Notes under the pieces: model-generated
Told to the model about the DNA's origin: nothing
What the model saw: only the letters and a program-made list of their open reading frames with translations
Databases searched by the model: none
Made by a program: the position numbers and the translations under genes
Source of the DNA: Nocardia sp. CNY236
Lineage (GTDB): Bacteria > Actinomycetota > Actinomycetes > Mycobacteriales > Mycobacteriaceae
NCBI RefSeq assembly: GCF_000482385.1
Contig: NZ_AXVD01000004.1
Span: 62,001-126,000, forward strand
Length of the DNA stretch: 64,000 nucleotides
Reading direction: 5' to 3'
Shown: positions 19,775 through 30,082 of the stretch, piece after piece
How positions within the stretch are numbered: the first letter of the stretch is position 1
Layout of the letters: each line of letters begins with the position of its first letter

Positions 19775-20161
19775 ATGGAACTGTTGTTTCCACTGCTACT
19801 GGTAGCCCTGCTCGTGCCGATGTTTCTCGGTGTCCGCCGCCAGAAGCGGGAGGCGGAGAAGATCGCGAATATGCAGGACAACCTCGAGGTCGGCGATCAG
19901 GTCGTCACCACGTCGGGGCTGTACGGCACCGTGGTCGAGGTCGATGAGACCACGGTCGATCTCGAGATCGCCGAGGACGTGATCACCACCTGGCTGCGTC
20001 AGGCCATTCGTGAGGTGCGCACCGACGATGTGGTCGGCACCGACCAGACCGCACCGGCCACCGACACCGGATCGACCGAAACCGTCGCCGACCCATCGAA
20101 CGCGACCGGCGCCACCGAGGAATCCGCCGAACAGACCGAGACTCGGCTGTCCAAGGACTGA
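19775..20161 (+). CDS. yajC: Preprotein translocase accessory subunit YajC
   Basis: The 128-residue protein has one N-terminal membrane helix (about 2-18), then VRRQKREAEKIANMQDNLEVGDQVVTTSGLYGTV, the family core, and an acidic Thr-rich tail. It forms the SecDF-YajC complex that aids Sec export. It heads the yajC-secD-secF row. The 175-base region upstream separates it from the monooxygenase and probably contains the promoter. Confidence 0.95.
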   Translation: MELLFPLLLVALLVPMFLGVRRQKREAEKIANMQDNLEVGDQVVTTSGLYGTVVEVDETTVDLEIAEDVITTWLRQAIREVRTDDVVGTDQTAPATDTGSTETVADPSNATGATEESAEQTETRLSKD

Positions 20162-20273
20162 TTCGTCCGGTTGTGCTCTGCCCGCCGGGGTCGACGCGGT
20201 GGCCCTGCGTCCGGCGTGGCCGACGCATGTCCGCCTTTGCCCGCTCGATGCCCCGTCTAGGAGATGAAGTACT

Positions 20274-21971
20274 GTGCCACCTTCCCAGGGAGCGGCGCAC
20301 CCGCACCCGCTGCGGCTGCTCGGCGGCTTTGCCGTGCTGTTGATCGCGGTCTATGCCCTGGTGTTCTTCACCGGTGACAAGTCGCCGACGCCCAAGCTCG
20401 GTATCGACCTGCAAGGTGGTACCCGGGTCACCCTGTCCCCGCGCACGCCCGATGGCAGCACGCCCAGCCAGGACAGTCTGGACAAGGCTCGACAGATCAT
20501 CGGAAACCGGGTCAATGGGCTCGGCGTATCCGGTTCCGAGGTCGTCATCGACGGCGACACCATCGTGATCACCGTGCCCGGCGACGACGGGCAGCAGGCG
20601 CGCGCGCTGGCAACGACGGCCAAGCTCTACATCCGACCGGTACTACAGGCTGTCCCCGCGGAGGCCCGCAGTGCGCCGCCGGCCGTGCCCGAGGCGCCGG
20701 CGGACCCGGCTGCGCAGGGTGCGCAACCCGATGCGCCAGCGGCCGAGCAGCAGCCCGCGTCCGAACCTGCCGCGCCCGAGGCGCCGGCACTCGAGGTGCA
20801 ACCGCGTGTCTTTCCTGCCGCGCCCGTCCCAGCGCCGATGGACCCGGGGTCGACGCCCACGGAGCAAGCCGCCAAGGATATCCAAGCAGCCAAGGCCACG
20901 CGTCAGAGTACGGACCCGGCGGTCCAACAGTCGGCGCTGGAAACGCTGGATTGCAGCGCACCCGATCCGCTCGCCGGCAACGACGACCCAGAACTTCCAC
21001 TGGTGACGTGCTCGAACGACGGCACCGAGGTTTTCTTGCTGGACAAGAGTCGGATCGATGGTCAGGAGATCAAGGACGCGACCTCCGGACTGAATCAGCA
21101 GCAACCTCGGCACGAGGTGTACTTGGAGTTCAAGTCCGCCGGCAGTGACGCATGGGCCGCGCTCACCGGCGAATACGTCCAGCAACGCGTCGCCTTCGTG
21201 CTCGACTCGCAGGTGGTCAGCGCACCGGTCGTGCAGCAGGGGCCGCAATTGGGCGGTCGTACCCAGATCTCGGGGAATTTCACGGCGACGACGGCAAAGG
21301 AGTTGGCGAACACGCTGAAGTACGGTTCGCTGCCGCTGTCGTTCCAGACATCCGAGGCTCAGACGGTGTCGGCGACCCTCGGGTTGTCGTCGTTGCGGGC
21401 TGGGCTGCTCGCGGGGGCGGTCGGGTTGGTGGTGGTGCTGCTGTACTGCCTCGCCTATTACCGGATGCTCGGATTCGTCACCGCGGTATCGTTGGCGGCG
21501 TCCGGACTAGCGGTGTACGGCCTCATGGTGCTGCTCGGGCGTTGGATCGATTTCACCCTCGATCTTGCCGGCATCGCCGGCCTGATCATCGGTATCGGGA
21601 TGACGGCCGACTCGTTCGTCGTGTTCTTCGAGCGCATCAAGGACGAAATGCGTGAAGGCCGAAGCTTCCGGTCGGCGGTGCCCCGCGGCTGGCAGCGGGC
21701 CCGCAGGACCATCCTGTCCGGCAACGCGGTCAGCTTCATCGCCGCAGCGGTGCTGTACTACCTGGCAGTCGGCCAGGTGAAGGGCTTCGCATTCACCCTC
21801 GGCCTGACCACTGTTCTCGACGTCGTCGTGGTGTTCCTGGTGACGTCGCCACTGATGCTGCTCGCCTCCCGGACGGTGTTCTGGTCCAAACCGTCCGTGA
21901 ACGGACTGGGCGCGATCCAACAGGTCGCCCGCGAGCGGAAGGCGGCCGTGGCTGCCGCTGGGAAGGCATGA
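20274..21971 (+). CDS. secD: Protein translocase subunit SecD
   Basis: The 565-residue RND-type protein uses the proton gradient to pull secreted proteins through SecYEG. It has a first membrane helix (about 15-35), a periplasm-side domain with GIDLQGGTR, and five helices in the C-terminal third, including the [20 protein letters not shown] region. Residues about 125-205 form a Pro/Ala/Glu-rich insertion in the P1 domain that is absent from E. coli SecD but also seen in mycobacteria. GTG 20274 follows AGGAG. Confidence 0.96.
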   Translation: MPPSQGAAHPHPLRLLGGFAVLLIAVYALVFFTGDKSPTPKLGIDLQGGTRVTLSPRTPDGSTPSQDSLDKARQIIGNRVNGLGVSGSEVVIDGDTIVITVPGDDGQQARALATTAKLYIRPVLQAVPAEARSAPPAVPEAPADPAAQGAQPDAPAAEQQPASEPAAPEAPALEVQPRVFPAAPVPAPMDPGSTPTEQAAKDIQAAKATRQSTDPAVQQSALETLDCSAPDPLAGNDDPELPLVTCSNDGTEVFLLDKSRIDGQEIKDATSGLNQQQPRHEVYLEFKSAGSDAWAALTGEYVQQRVAFVLDSQVVSAPVVQQGPQLGGRTQISGNFTATTAKELANTLKYGSLPLSFQTSEAQTVSATLGLSSLRAGLLAGAVGLVVVLLYCLAYYRMLGFVTAVSLAASGLAVYGLMVLLGRWIDFTLDLAGIAGLIIGIGMTADSFVVFFERIKDEMREGRSFRSAVPRGWQRARRTILSGNAVSFIAAAVLYYLAVGQVKGFAFTLGLTTVLDVVVVFLVTSPLMLLASRTVFWSKPSVNGLGAIQQVARERKAAVAAAGKA

Positions 21972-21975
21972 GGAC

Positions 21976-23208
21976 GTGACGACCAAGAGCAACACCACTG
22001 CGTCTCTCGACAAGGCGAACTCCTCCGCCAGCACCCCGACGTTCGACGCGGCCACCCAGCCACCCGCACCGCGGCACGGGTTCCTCAACCGTCTCTACAC
22101 CGGTACAGGCGCTCTGGACGTCATCGGCAAGCGCCGGATGTGGTTTGTGGTCACCGCCGTGGTCGTGCTGATTTCGTTGGGGAGCATCGTCTTGCGCGGC
22201 TTCAACTTCGGCATCGATTTCGAGGGTGGCTCGCGCATCCAGTTCCCGGCTGGGTCCGCGACTCCCAGCCAGGTCGAGGACGCATACCACGACGCCCTCG
22301 GCACCGATCCGGTATCGGTGCAGACCGTGGGCGCAGGGGGCTCATCGACCATCCTGATTCGTTCGATGGCGCTGGACCAGGCGCAGGCCGAGGCGCTGAC
22401 CGGCGCATTGTTCGCGGAATTCCAGCCAAAGGACCGAAACGGCGATCCGAATCCGGCTACGATCAGTACCTCTGACGTCAGCGAGACCTGGGGCGGCCAG
22501 ATCACTCGTCAGGCGTTGCTCGCTCTCGCGGTGTTCCTCGCGCTCATAGCTGTGTACATCGCGGTTCGGTTCGAGCCGTACATGGCCGTGGCCGCGCTCG
22601 CGGCTCTGGTCTTCGATGTCACCGTCACCTCGGGGGTGTATTCGTTGGTCGGATTCGAAGTCAGTCCGGCTACGGTGATCGGCATTCTCACCATCCTGGG
22701 ATTCTCGCTGTACGACTCCGTGGTCGTGTTCGACAAGGTCGAGGAGAACACCCGGGGTATTCTGCACGTAACCCGGCGTACGTACGGGGAGCAGGCCAAC
22801 CTGGCGGTGAATCAGACGCTCATGCGTTCGATCAACACCACGCTGATCGGCATCCTGCCGATCGTTGGCCTCATGGTGATCGCGGTCTGGATGTTGGGCG
22901 TCGGCACACTCAAGGACCTGGCGCTGGTGCAGTTGGTTGGTTTGTTGGTCGGCACGTATTCGTCGATCTTCTTCGCCACTCCATTGCTGGTGTCGATCAA
23001 GGAGCGTTGGGGGCCGGTAGCGGCCCATACCCAGAAGGTTATGGCCAAGCGTGCCGGTGCGGCCGAAGCCCGCGCAGGTGGCGACACCACACCGCGCTCT
23101 GCGGCCCGCACCTCGCGCGACACGTCGCCGCGCGGCCGTCCGGTCGGGCAGACGCCCGGACCCGGTGCTCGCCGGCCGAGCGGAAAGAGGCACAGGAAAC
23201 GGCACTGA
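21976..23208 (+). CDS. secF: Protein translocase subunit SecF
   Basis: The 410-residue partner of SecD has six membrane helices. FGIDFEGGSRIQFP lies after the first helix, and the conserved GFSLYDSVVVFDKVEEN is in the fourth-helix region. The N-terminus (about 45 residues) is Ser/Thr/Pro-rich, and the C-terminal 70 residues are basic, Arg/Pro-rich and probably cytoplasmic. It begins five bases after the secD stop and is followed after 15 bases by the lipoprotein gene. Confidence 0.96.
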   Translation: MTTKSNTTASLDKANSSASTPTFDAATQPPAPRHGFLNRLYTGTGALDVIGKRRMWFVVTAVVVLISLGSIVLRGFNFGIDFEGGSRIQFPAGSATPSQVEDAYHDALGTDPVSVQTVGAGGSSTILIRSMALDQAQAEALTGALFAEFQPKDRNGDPNPATISTSDVSETWGGQITRQALLALAVFLALIAVYIAVRFEPYMAVAALAALVFDVTVTSGVYSLVGFEVSPATVIGILTILGFSLYDSVVVFDKVEENTRGILHVTRRTYGEQANLAVNQTLMRSINTTLIGILPIVGLMVIAVWMLGVGTLKDLALVQLVGLLVGTYSSIFFATPLLVSIKERWGPVAAHTQKVMAKRAGAAEARAGGDTTPRSAARTSRDTSPRGRPVGQTPGPGARRPSGKRHRKRH

Positions 23209-23223
23209 CCACGAGGGGATTTC

Positions 23224-24945
23224 ATGCGACCGCCAGGTACAGTGATGCGACCGATCGGAGTGTTCGCTGCCGCCGCGCTGGCTGCGGGGCTCATGGCCGG
23301 TTGCGCCAGTAGGGACCACGTGCCATCCATCGGTTATGCGACCGACGCCACAATTGTCACCTACAACGGGGGTAGCACACTAGGAGCCACGTCCGGGTCG
23401 GTCGCGGTGTTCTCCCGTGTGCTCACCGGGTTCTTCTACACCGGCCCAGACGGCCAGCAGGTCGCCGACACCGATGTCGGCACCGCCAAGGAAGTGCCCG
23501 GCGAGTCGCAGACCATTCAATACCGCCTGAACCCGGACGGCGTGTATTCCGACGGTGTACCGACCTCGTGTGACGATTTGGTGCTGACCTGGGCTGCCCG
23601 CAGCGGGCAGTTCACCGAACCCGGTGACGGCGGTCCGAATCCGCTCTTCGATGCCGCCAGTACCGATGGGTACGACGCTATCGAGCGGGTCGATTGCCAA
23701 TCCGGTTCACGGGATGCGACCGTGGTTTTTCGACCTGGTCGACGCTATATGCCGTGGCGCAATCTGTTCGCTGCTGGGGAGATGATGCCCGCGCACGTCG
23801 CAGCGCGGGCGGCGGAGGTGCCCGACGTGGTGTCGGCCATTCAGGCTCGTGACCTGGACGCTGTCGGCAGACTTGCGCAGTTCTGGAATACGGGGTGGAC
23901 CTTCCCGGCCGACGGCGCGGTGGACTTGTCCCGCTTCCCGTCGTCGGGGCCGTACCGGATCGAATCGTTCAGTGAGCAGGAAGGCTTGGTCCTGGTCGCC
24001 AACAGCCGCTGGTGGGGAAACAAGCCCGCGACGGGCCGTATCGTGGTGTGGCCCAAGACGACCGATCCGACCCGGAAGGTCGCCGACAACGCCGTCGCCG
24101 TGGTCGATATTGGGGCCGGTTCGGTGAAAAACCTCGACGTGTCGGGCTTTTCGGTGCACACCCTGCCCGGTCGCGGGGTCGAACAGGTGGTGTTGTCGAC
24201 CAGTGGCGCGTTCGCCACGGCGCAGGCGCGTCGGGCGTTCGCATTGTGCGTGCCACGGCAGGCGCTGTTCGACGAACTCGGTACCGTGCCGGATCCGCCC
24301 GAGACGGGACTGGGATCGGGCTTGTCGAACGCGCATATCGTGCAACAGGATTCGCTGTTCTACCCGATGACCATCGGTGCGGCGAACGCATTCACCGGGG
24401 CAGATGCGGTGAATGCCGCGCAGGCGCTTGCAGCGTCGGGTGCATCGAACCTGACCGTTCGGATCGGCTACCTGGCTCCGGATGCTCGCCGCGCCCGGAC
24501 CGTCGCGCTGATCGCCGATGCGTGTGCACCCGCGGGTATCACGGTGACCGACGCCGGCTCTGCCGATTTCACCCCTGACCAGCTCGGCGAGGGCGCTGTC
24601 GACGCCGTCTTGGGCAGCACGGCGTCGGCATCCGGTCCGGCTGGTTCGCTCGACGCAGCGGTCGCGATCACTGCGTTGCGTACCGGTAGCGGACTCAATT
24701 TCGGCGGATTCGGCAACGACCGTTACGATGCGATCACCGATCAGCTCGCGGTCGACGACAATTCGGCCGCGCAGCTGGGTCTGCTCACCGAGGCCGAGAA
24801 CCTGTTGTGGGCGGAGTTGCCGAGCATCCCGCTGTTCGCTACACCGCGCATGATTGCTTTCGGCACGGGGCTGCGCAACGGGATAGCCGCCCCCACGCGG
24901 TTCGGGTCGGGCTGGAATATGGACCGGTGGGTGCTCGAGCGGTGA
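23224..24945 (+). CDS. ABC-type solute-binding lipoprotein (family 5)
   Basis: This 573-residue exported lipoprotein has a signal peptide ending in the lipobox LMAGC, with lipidated Cys at residue 27 from ATG 23224 (or 20 from ATG 23245). The mature part has the two-lobed layout of oligopeptide/nickel-binding proteins (TYNGGSTLGA..., YRLNPDGVYSDGVPTSCDDLVLTW). No permease or ATPase gene is adjacent. The same gene sits between secF and apt in M. tuberculosis (Rv2585c), so linkage to the Sec genes is old. The ligand is unknown. Confidence 0.87.
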   Translation: MRPPGTVMRPIGVFAAAALAAGLMAGCASRDHVPSIGYATDATIVTYNGGSTLGATSGSVAVFSRVLTGFFYTGPDGQQVADTDVGTAKEVPGESQTIQYRLNPDGVYSDGVPTSCDDLVLTWAARSGQFTEPGDGGPNPLFDAASTDGYDAIERVDCQSGSRDATVVFRPGRRYMPWRNLFAAGEMMPAHVAARAAEVPDVVSAIQARDLDAVGRLAQFWNTGWTFPADGAVDLSRFPSSGPYRIESFSEQEGLVLVANSRWWGNKPATGRIVVWPKTTDPTRKVADNAVAVVDIGAGSVKNLDVSGFSVHTLPGRGVEQVVLSTSGAFATAQARRAFALCVPRQALFDELGTVPDPPETGLGSGLSNAHIVQQDSLFYPMTIGAANAFTGADAVNAAQALAASGASNLTVRIGYLAPDARRARTVALIADACAPAGITVTDAGSADFTPDQLGEGAVDAVLGSTASASGPAGSLDAAVAITALRTGSGLNFGGFGNDRYDAITDQLAVDDNSAAQLGLLTEAENLLWAELPSIPLFATPRMIAFGTGLRNGIAAPTRFGSGWNMDRWVLER

Positions 24946-24982
24946 CCGGCGGTGTGGGTGATGTGATCATGGAGAGGTGTCG

Positions 24983-25555
24983 ATGGGTAAGCACGCGGCA
25001 ATCGAGTCCGAGGATGTAGCTGTGGAGCGGACTGCCAGGGCTGCCGAAGCGGTGGAATTGTTGACCCGCTGGCAGGACGACTTCCCCACACCCGGAGTGC
25101 GGTTCGCGGATCTGACGCCCGTGTTCGCCGACGCCGAAGGTCTGCGCGCGGTGGTCGACTGTATGGCTGCGTGTGCACCCGATGCGGACTTGGTGGCCGG
25201 AGTCGACGCGCGTGGCTTCCTCCTCGGAGCCGGCGTCGCCGCGACCCTCGGCACCGGCGTACTCGCCGTCCGGAAGGCAGGAAAGTTGCCGCCTCCGGTG
25301 ATCACCCGGGAATTCGATCTGGAATACGGTAGCGCTGCCTTGGAGATCCCTGCGCGGGGTATCGAGTTGCGCGGCCGCCGCGTGCTGCTGGTGGACGACG
25401 TCCTGGCTACCGGTGGCACCCTGGCAGCCGCTGCCGACCTGCTCGAGCAGGCAGGGGCCGAGGTCGTTGCTGCCGCGGTGGTGCTGGAACTCACCATCCT
25501 CGGTGGCCGCGCTCGGCAAAGAGCGTATCCGGTCACCTCGATCGTGCAGGTCTGA
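24983..25555 (+). CDS. apt: Adenine phosphoribosyltransferase
   Basis: The 190-residue type I PRTase makes AMP from adenine and PRPP for purine salvage. The PRPP loop is [13 protein letters not shown] (134-146). [16 protein letters not shown] near the N-terminus and [11 protein letters not shown] are typical of Apt. ATG 24983 was chosen over GTG 24977 because GGAGAG lies six bases before it. It lies between the lipoprotein and rel, the mycobacterial order. Confidence 0.95.
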   Translation: MGKHAAIESEDVAVERTARAAEAVELLTRWQDDFPTPGVRFADLTPVFADAEGLRAVVDCMAACAPDADLVAGVDARGFLLGAGVAATLGTGVLAVRKAGKLPPPVITREFDLEYGSAALEIPARGIELRGRRVLLVDDVLATGGTLAAAADLLEQAGAEVVAAAVVLELTILGGRARQRAYPVTSIVQV

Positions 25556-25760
25556 CCGGAAGTCGCCTTTTCGCTCACCGGAGACCGTCTCTGCCGCCTC
25601 GCCCAGGCGTTGGTTGGTTTCGAAGACTGCCGCCGCTCGAGGACGCACAGCTCGTGTCGGCTGGGCGAACGGCCACGTTCCGACCGGACTAAAGTTGGTG
25701 GTTCGGGAGATTGCACCGGTCGGATACGGTGGTTCGACCGACGCACGGAGAGGTGGTGGC

Positions 25761-28169
25761 ATGGCTCAACATCTGGGCGAGGCGCATGTCGAGCAATCGA
25801 CATCGGGGGCCCCACAGGCGAACGGTGCCACGCCCGCCATCGAGGGCACACCGTCGAAGACCGCGGCACCCGCGGGGATGGCTGCCCGTGAGCCAGGAGC
25901 CTCAGCGGCCGTCCCGACCTCGGCCTCGCGGCGGGTGCGCGCGCGACTGGCCAGGCGGATGACCGGTCAGCGCGGCATTGCAGCGGTCAAGCCGGTGCTC
26001 GAGCCATTGGCCAGCGTGCACCGGGAGCTGTATCCGAAGGCGAACCTGAACCTGTTGCAGCGCGCTTTCGATGTTGCCGACGAACGACACAAACACCAGT
26101 TCCGAAAATCCGGTGACCCCTACATCACGCACCCGCTCGCCGTGGCCAATATCCTTGCCGAACTCGGCATGGATACCACCACCTTGGTGGCCGCGCTGCT
26201 GCACGACACCGTGGAAGACACCGGCTACAGCCTCGGGCAACTCACCCAGGATTTCGGCTCCGAGGTTGCTCACCTGGTCGACGGTGTGACCAAACTGGAC
26301 AAGGTCAATTTGGGTGCGGCCGCCGAGGCGGAGACCATTCGTAAGATGATCATTGCGATGGCCCGGGATCCGCGGGTGCTGGTGATCAAGGTGGCCGACC
26401 GACTGCACAACATGCGCACCATGCGCTTCCTGCCACCAGAGAAGCAGGCCAAGAAAGCCAAGGAGACCCTGGAGGTCATCGCGCCGCTGGCCCATCGCCT
26501 CGGAATGGCGACAGTGAAGTGGGAGCTGGAGGATCTCGCGTTCGCAATCTTGCATCCGAAGAAGTACGACGAGATCGTTCGCTTGGTCGCCGACCGAGCC
26601 CCATCACGTGACACCTATCTGGCAAGGGTGCGTGCCGAGATCGTCAACACGCTGGCCGCCTCACGGATCGACGCGATCGTCGAAGGGCGCCCGAAGCACT
26701 ATTGGTCGATCTATCAGAAAATGATTGTCAAAGGCAAGGACTTCGACGACATCCACGATCTGGTCGGCATCCGCATCCTCTGCGAAGCGGTGCGCGACTG
26801 CTATGCGGCAGTCGGTGTGGTGCACTCGCTGTGGCAACCGATGGCGGGTCGATTCAAGGACTACATTGCCCAGCCCCGCTACGGCGTCTACCAGTCACTG
26901 CATACCACAGTGGTCGGCCCGGACGGCAAGCCGCTGGAGGTGCAGATTCGCACGCAGGACATGCACCGAACCGCAGAGTTCGGCATCGCCGCTCACTGGC
27001 GCTACAAAGAGACCCGCGGTCGTCACCCCAACGACACTGCCGAAGTCGACGACATGGCGTGGATGCGTCAGCTGTTGGATTGGCAGCGTGAGGCCGCGGA
27101 TCCGACAGAGTTTCTGGAGTCGTTGCGCTTCGACCTGAAGTCGCCGGAAATCTTCGTGTTCACCCCAAAGGGTGAGGTGATCACGCTGCCGCAGAAGTCG
27201 ACACCGGTCGACTTCGCCTACGCTGTGCACACCGAGGTCGGGCACCGCTGCATCGGCGCCCGAGTGAACGGCCGGCTGGTCGCGTTGGAGCGACAATTGG
27301 AGAACGGCGAGGTCGTCGAGGTGTTCACCTCGAAGGCGCAGAACGCCGGTCCCAGCCGAGATTGGCAGAAGTTCGTGGTGTCGCCGAGGGCCAAGGCGAA
27401 GATTCGCCAGTGGTTCGCCAAGGAACGGCGCGAAGAAGCTCTGGAGAGTGGTAAGGAACAGATCTCCAAGGAGGTGCGCCGCGTCGGGTTGCCGTTGCAA
27501 CGGTTGATGAGCGTCGATGCGATGACCGCGGTGGCACAGGAACTGCACTACAACGACATCTCCACGCTCTACACCGCGGTCGGCGAACACCAGGTGTCGG
27601 CACATCATGTGGTCCAGCGGCTGATGGCCCAACTCGGCGGTATCGGTGACGTGGAGAACGAACTGGCCGAGCGCTCCACGCCGTCGACGACACCGAACAA
27701 GCAGCGGGTGACCGGTGATGCGGGGGTGCTGATCCCTGGGGCCCCAGGCACTGTGGCCAAGCTGGCCAAATGCTGCACTCCGGTCCCCGGGGACGAGATT
27801 CTGGGCTTCGTGACTCGTGGCGGCGCGGTGAGCGTGCACCGCACGGACTGCACCAATGCCGACTCTTTGCGCGCACAGGCAGAACGAATCATCGAGGTCG
27901 CCTGGGCGCCCTCACCGTCGTCGGTGTTCCTGGTTGCGATTCAAATCGAGGCTCTGGATCGCACTCGGCTGCTGTCGGACGTGACCAAGGTGCTGGCCGA
28001 CGAGAAGGTGAACATCCTGTCGGCCTCGGTCACCACGCACGGCGACCGGGTGGCGATCAGCAAATTCACATTCGAGATGGGCGACCCGAAACATCTCGGT
28101 CACTTGTTGAACGTGGTCCGTAATGTGGAGGGCGTCTATGACGTCTATCGTGTCACGTCTGCCGCCTGA
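25761..28169 (+). CDS. relA: Bifunctional (p)ppGpp synthetase/hydrolase Rel
   Basis: The 802-residue stringent-response enzyme makes and breaks (p)ppGpp. The N-terminal HD hydrolase domain has H124 (THPLA) and H148-D149 (LLHDTVEDT). The synthetase domain follows (about 290-400), with [13 protein letters not shown] and the RFKD motif that marks bifunctional Rel rather than monofunctional RelA. TGS is at about 463-525 and a C-terminal ACT domain at about 720-798. ATG 25761 follows GGAGAGG with a good gap; the frame is open upstream to 25413. The first 70 residues are low-complexity. It is the last syntenic gene before the secretion-like island. Confidence 0.97.
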   Translation: MAQHLGEAHVEQSTSGAPQANGATPAIEGTPSKTAAPAGMAAREPGASAAVPTSASRRVRARLARRMTGQRGIAAVKPVLEPLASVHRELYPKANLNLLQRAFDVADERHKHQFRKSGDPYITHPLAVANILAELGMDTTTLVAALLHDTVEDTGYSLGQLTQDFGSEVAHLVDGVTKLDKVNLGAAAEAETIRKMIIAMARDPRVLVIKVADRLHNMRTMRFLPPEKQAKKAKETLEVIAPLAHRLGMATVKWELEDLAFAILHPKKYDEIVRLVADRAPSRDTYLARVRAEIVNTLAASRIDAIVEGRPKHYWSIYQKMIVKGKDFDDIHDLVGIRILCEAVRDCYAAVGVVHSLWQPMAGRFKDYIAQPRYGVYQSLHTTVVGPDGKPLEVQIRTQDMHRTAEFGIAAHWRYKETRGRHPNDTAEVDDMAWMRQLLDWQREAADPTEFLESLRFDLKSPEIFVFTPKGEVITLPQKSTPVDFAYAVHTEVGHRCIGARVNGRLVALERQLENGEVVEVFTSKAQNAGPSRDWQKFVVSPRAKAKIRQWFAKERREEALESGKEQISKEVRRVGLPLQRLMSVDAMTAVAQELHYNDISTLYTAVGEHQVSAHHVVQRLMAQLGGIGDVENELAERSTPSTTPNKQRVTGDAGVLIPGAPGTVAKLAKCCTPVPGDEILGFVTRGGAVSVHRTDCTNADSLRAQAERIIEVAWAPSPSSVFLVAIQIEALDRTRLLSDVTKVLADEKVNILSASVTTHGDRVAISKFTFEMGDPKHLGHLLNVVRNVEGVYDVYRVTSAA

Positions 28170-29101
28170 GTCGTCGACGCCGTAATCCGCTGGATTGCTG
28201 CTGATTAGCGATAGGTGCAAGGGGCTTCGGACCGTTGGGGACCGAACAGGTTTGCCGCTCCGTGAGAATCATCGGAAACTTACCGAAGTGCCTCCCGGTG
28301 CGCGCCACGGGATGTGCAGTGCCGGGGGTTGTTTCACGAAAGTTTTTCGGCAATGCGGCGGGGATAGCTGGAATCTGTTACGGTCTATTGGGTTTCATGG
28401 CGTCGAGGTTGGTTTGCGGCATAATGATGTGATTGCGGATCGCTATGATTGGATACACGGCATTCTGCCCGGGGATGGTGAACGCATCCGCTGTGGCTGT
28501 GGCGACGGTCACACCCGCGGCCGCGGAGCCATCCAATCTCGTGGTACCCTCGGCGAACATTGTGATCACACCCTGTCCTGCGTTGCACGCCTTGGGAATT
28601 CGGACTACCGGTGAATCCGCGCCCGATGTCGTGGTCGATGGCATCGTGGCGGTCGTCGAGGTGATGCCGACTCCGGACAGACCCACACGTTCGGTCGCGA
28701 CGCCGTCGAATCCGCCTACCGCCTCTGCAACGCTCCGCGCGGAGTTCGTCTCACCGACACCCGGAGTCCGTCCGGCTTCCCGGGCCTGGGTCGCGGACAG
28801 GTGCGCCGTCGCGCGCGTGACCGACGCCCTCGGCGGCGACACCGACCTGCGGATTGTCGGGCACCCTCATCCCATCGGATTCATCGTTCACACCTCCGGC
28901 GCGTCGCGCGCGTCGAGTTCGTCCGGTACGGGACAATTCCCGTTCGGGACAGGAGCCGATGGCGCCTCATCCGGCGGCGTGACATCGACTCCGCCCGCCG
29001 ACCGACCCGGCCCACCCCTAGCTCACCCGTCCTCCACGAACTGATCGCCGAGAGGGTCCGACAATGCGATACCGCGTGCCCACCTCTGCGGGAAGGGGGG
29101 A
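28170..29101. other. 0.9-kb region between rel and the secretion cluster
   Basis: No gene is recognised here. The stretch from 28170 to 28440 is richer in A/T than its neighbours and contains no long frame; it may hold the promoter of the cluster downstream (cataatg near 28420 resembles a -10 box). From 28433 to 29044 one forward frame is open (listed separately), with a partly overlapping reverse frame at 28378-28842 in the same codon register. GGAAGGGGGGAATG at the right edge is the ribosome site of the next gene. Confidence 0.4.
28433..29044 (+). CDS. Doubtful ORF, Ala/Pro/Thr/Ser-rich, unrecognised
   Basis: This open frame of 203 codons begins at TTG 28433, with ATG codons at 28445 and 28475. 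No family was recognised. The predicted product is rich in Ala, Val, Pro, Thr and Ser and could be an exported protein, but there is no clear signal peptide and no ribosome site. The wobble positions are GC-rich, but the antisense frame shares the same wobble positions, so codon use does not decide the strand. It ends 58 bases before the first gene of the secretion-like cluster. Confidence 0.25.
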   Translation: MRIAMIGYTAFCPGMVNASAVAVATVTPAAAEPSNLVVPSANIVITPCPALHALGIRTTGESAPDVVVDGIVAVVEVMPTPDRPTRSVATPSNPPTASATLRAEFVSPTPGVRPASRAWVADRCAVARVTDALGGDTDLRIVGHPHPIGFIVHTSGASRASSSSGTGQFPFGTGADGASSGGVTSTPPADRPGPPLAHPSSTN

Positions 29102-30067
29102 ATGTTGAAGTCGTACAAACAGCTTTCTCGGTGGTACGGCGCCTTGGAGCCGGAAGCTGCTTCCGAGCCAGCGGCTCCGCCGGGCGACACGGGTGCGGTC
29201 GTCGCCGATCGTGGTGATGTGGCTGCGCCGGGCGAGAATCGCCTTCTCGGCACTGTCGCACCGCCAGCGGCCACGCCGAGCCTTCCGGCGGATCTCTCCG
29301 CCCAGCGCAGCGAATTCAGCGGCGGATGGTCGGATTGGGTCGTCACCGGTCGCGCACCTGGGCCCGACGACGACGACGTCATACCAGCGCGAACCGGTGT
29401 GGCCCAGTTCCCATGGTCGGACGAGCCGGACTCGGCGGCCCGAAGTCGATCGGGACCGACCCTGTCGGCGCAGCACGACGTGGGTGAGCGCCGCGCTTCG
29501 CGTCGAGGGCGTGTATTCATTGTCGCGGTTACGGCGGTGGCGGCGCTCGTCGCGGTTTCGGTGTGCGCCGCGGTTGCGGTCCGTACGTTGGCTGGTCGTG
29601 CTGTCGAGGCCGAGAACATCTCCAGGCCGCTGTCGGCATCGATGCAGTTCACCGCCGGCACTGTGCAGGCGGGTGCTCACCCGCTCGTCGGCGGGGCACG
29701 CGCTTGCCCGACCGAGAACGGCGGCGATGTCGTGCGTAGCGCGGAAGCGGGCGGAACCGAATCCGGTCCGGACGCGGTGCTGCACTTCCAGTACGCGTAT
29801 TACGTCGACCGTTCCGGTGAACGAGCACGGGCGGCTGTAGCGCCGGATGCGGCCGTCCAGCCTGCCCAGATCATCCAGCGCGGTATCGACGCAGTCCCGG
29901 TCGGGACGACGCATTGCGTGCGGATCGTGACGATCGACGAAGGCCGGTATTCGGTGGAGGTTACCGAATACCGACCCGGACGCACACCCGCCACCTACAA
30001 CAAACAGATGGTCACCACCGCGGTGATCCACGGCCGCACCCTGATCACCGGTATCGCGGCACGGTAG
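29102..30067 (+). CDS. Bitopic membrane protein of the T4SS-like cluster (DUF8176-like)
   Basis: This 321-residue protein has a Pro/Asp-rich cytoplasmic N-terminus (1-135), one membrane helix (about 136-163, FIVAVTAVAALVAVSVCAAV) and an outer domain with two Cys (ACPTENGG and THCVRI) that could form a disulfide. The outer domain resembles, from memory, the actinobacterial family called DUF8176. The function is unknown. As first gene of a same-direction cluster of conjugation-type proteins, it may be a VirB8-like scaffold or a regulator that senses the envelope. ATG 29102 has a strong GGGGGG site. The next gene starts 15 bases later. Confidence 0.75.
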   Translation: MLKSYKQLSRWYGALEPEAASEPAAPPGDTGAVVADRGDVAAPGENRLLGTVAPPAATPSLPADLSAQRSEFSGGWSDWVVTGRAPGPDDDDVIPARTGVAQFPWSDEPDSAARSRSGPTLSAQHDVGERRASRRGRVFIVAVTAVAALVAVSVCAAVAVRTLAGRAVEAENISRPLSASMQFTAGTVQAGAHPLVGGARACPTENGGDVVRSAEAGGTESGPDAVLHFQYAYYVDRSGERARAAVAPDAAVQPAQIIQRGIDAVPVGTTHCVRIVTIDEGRYSVEVTEYRPGRTPATYNKQMVTTAVIHGRTLITGIAAR

Positions 30068-30082
30068 GGAGAGCAGAGGTAG

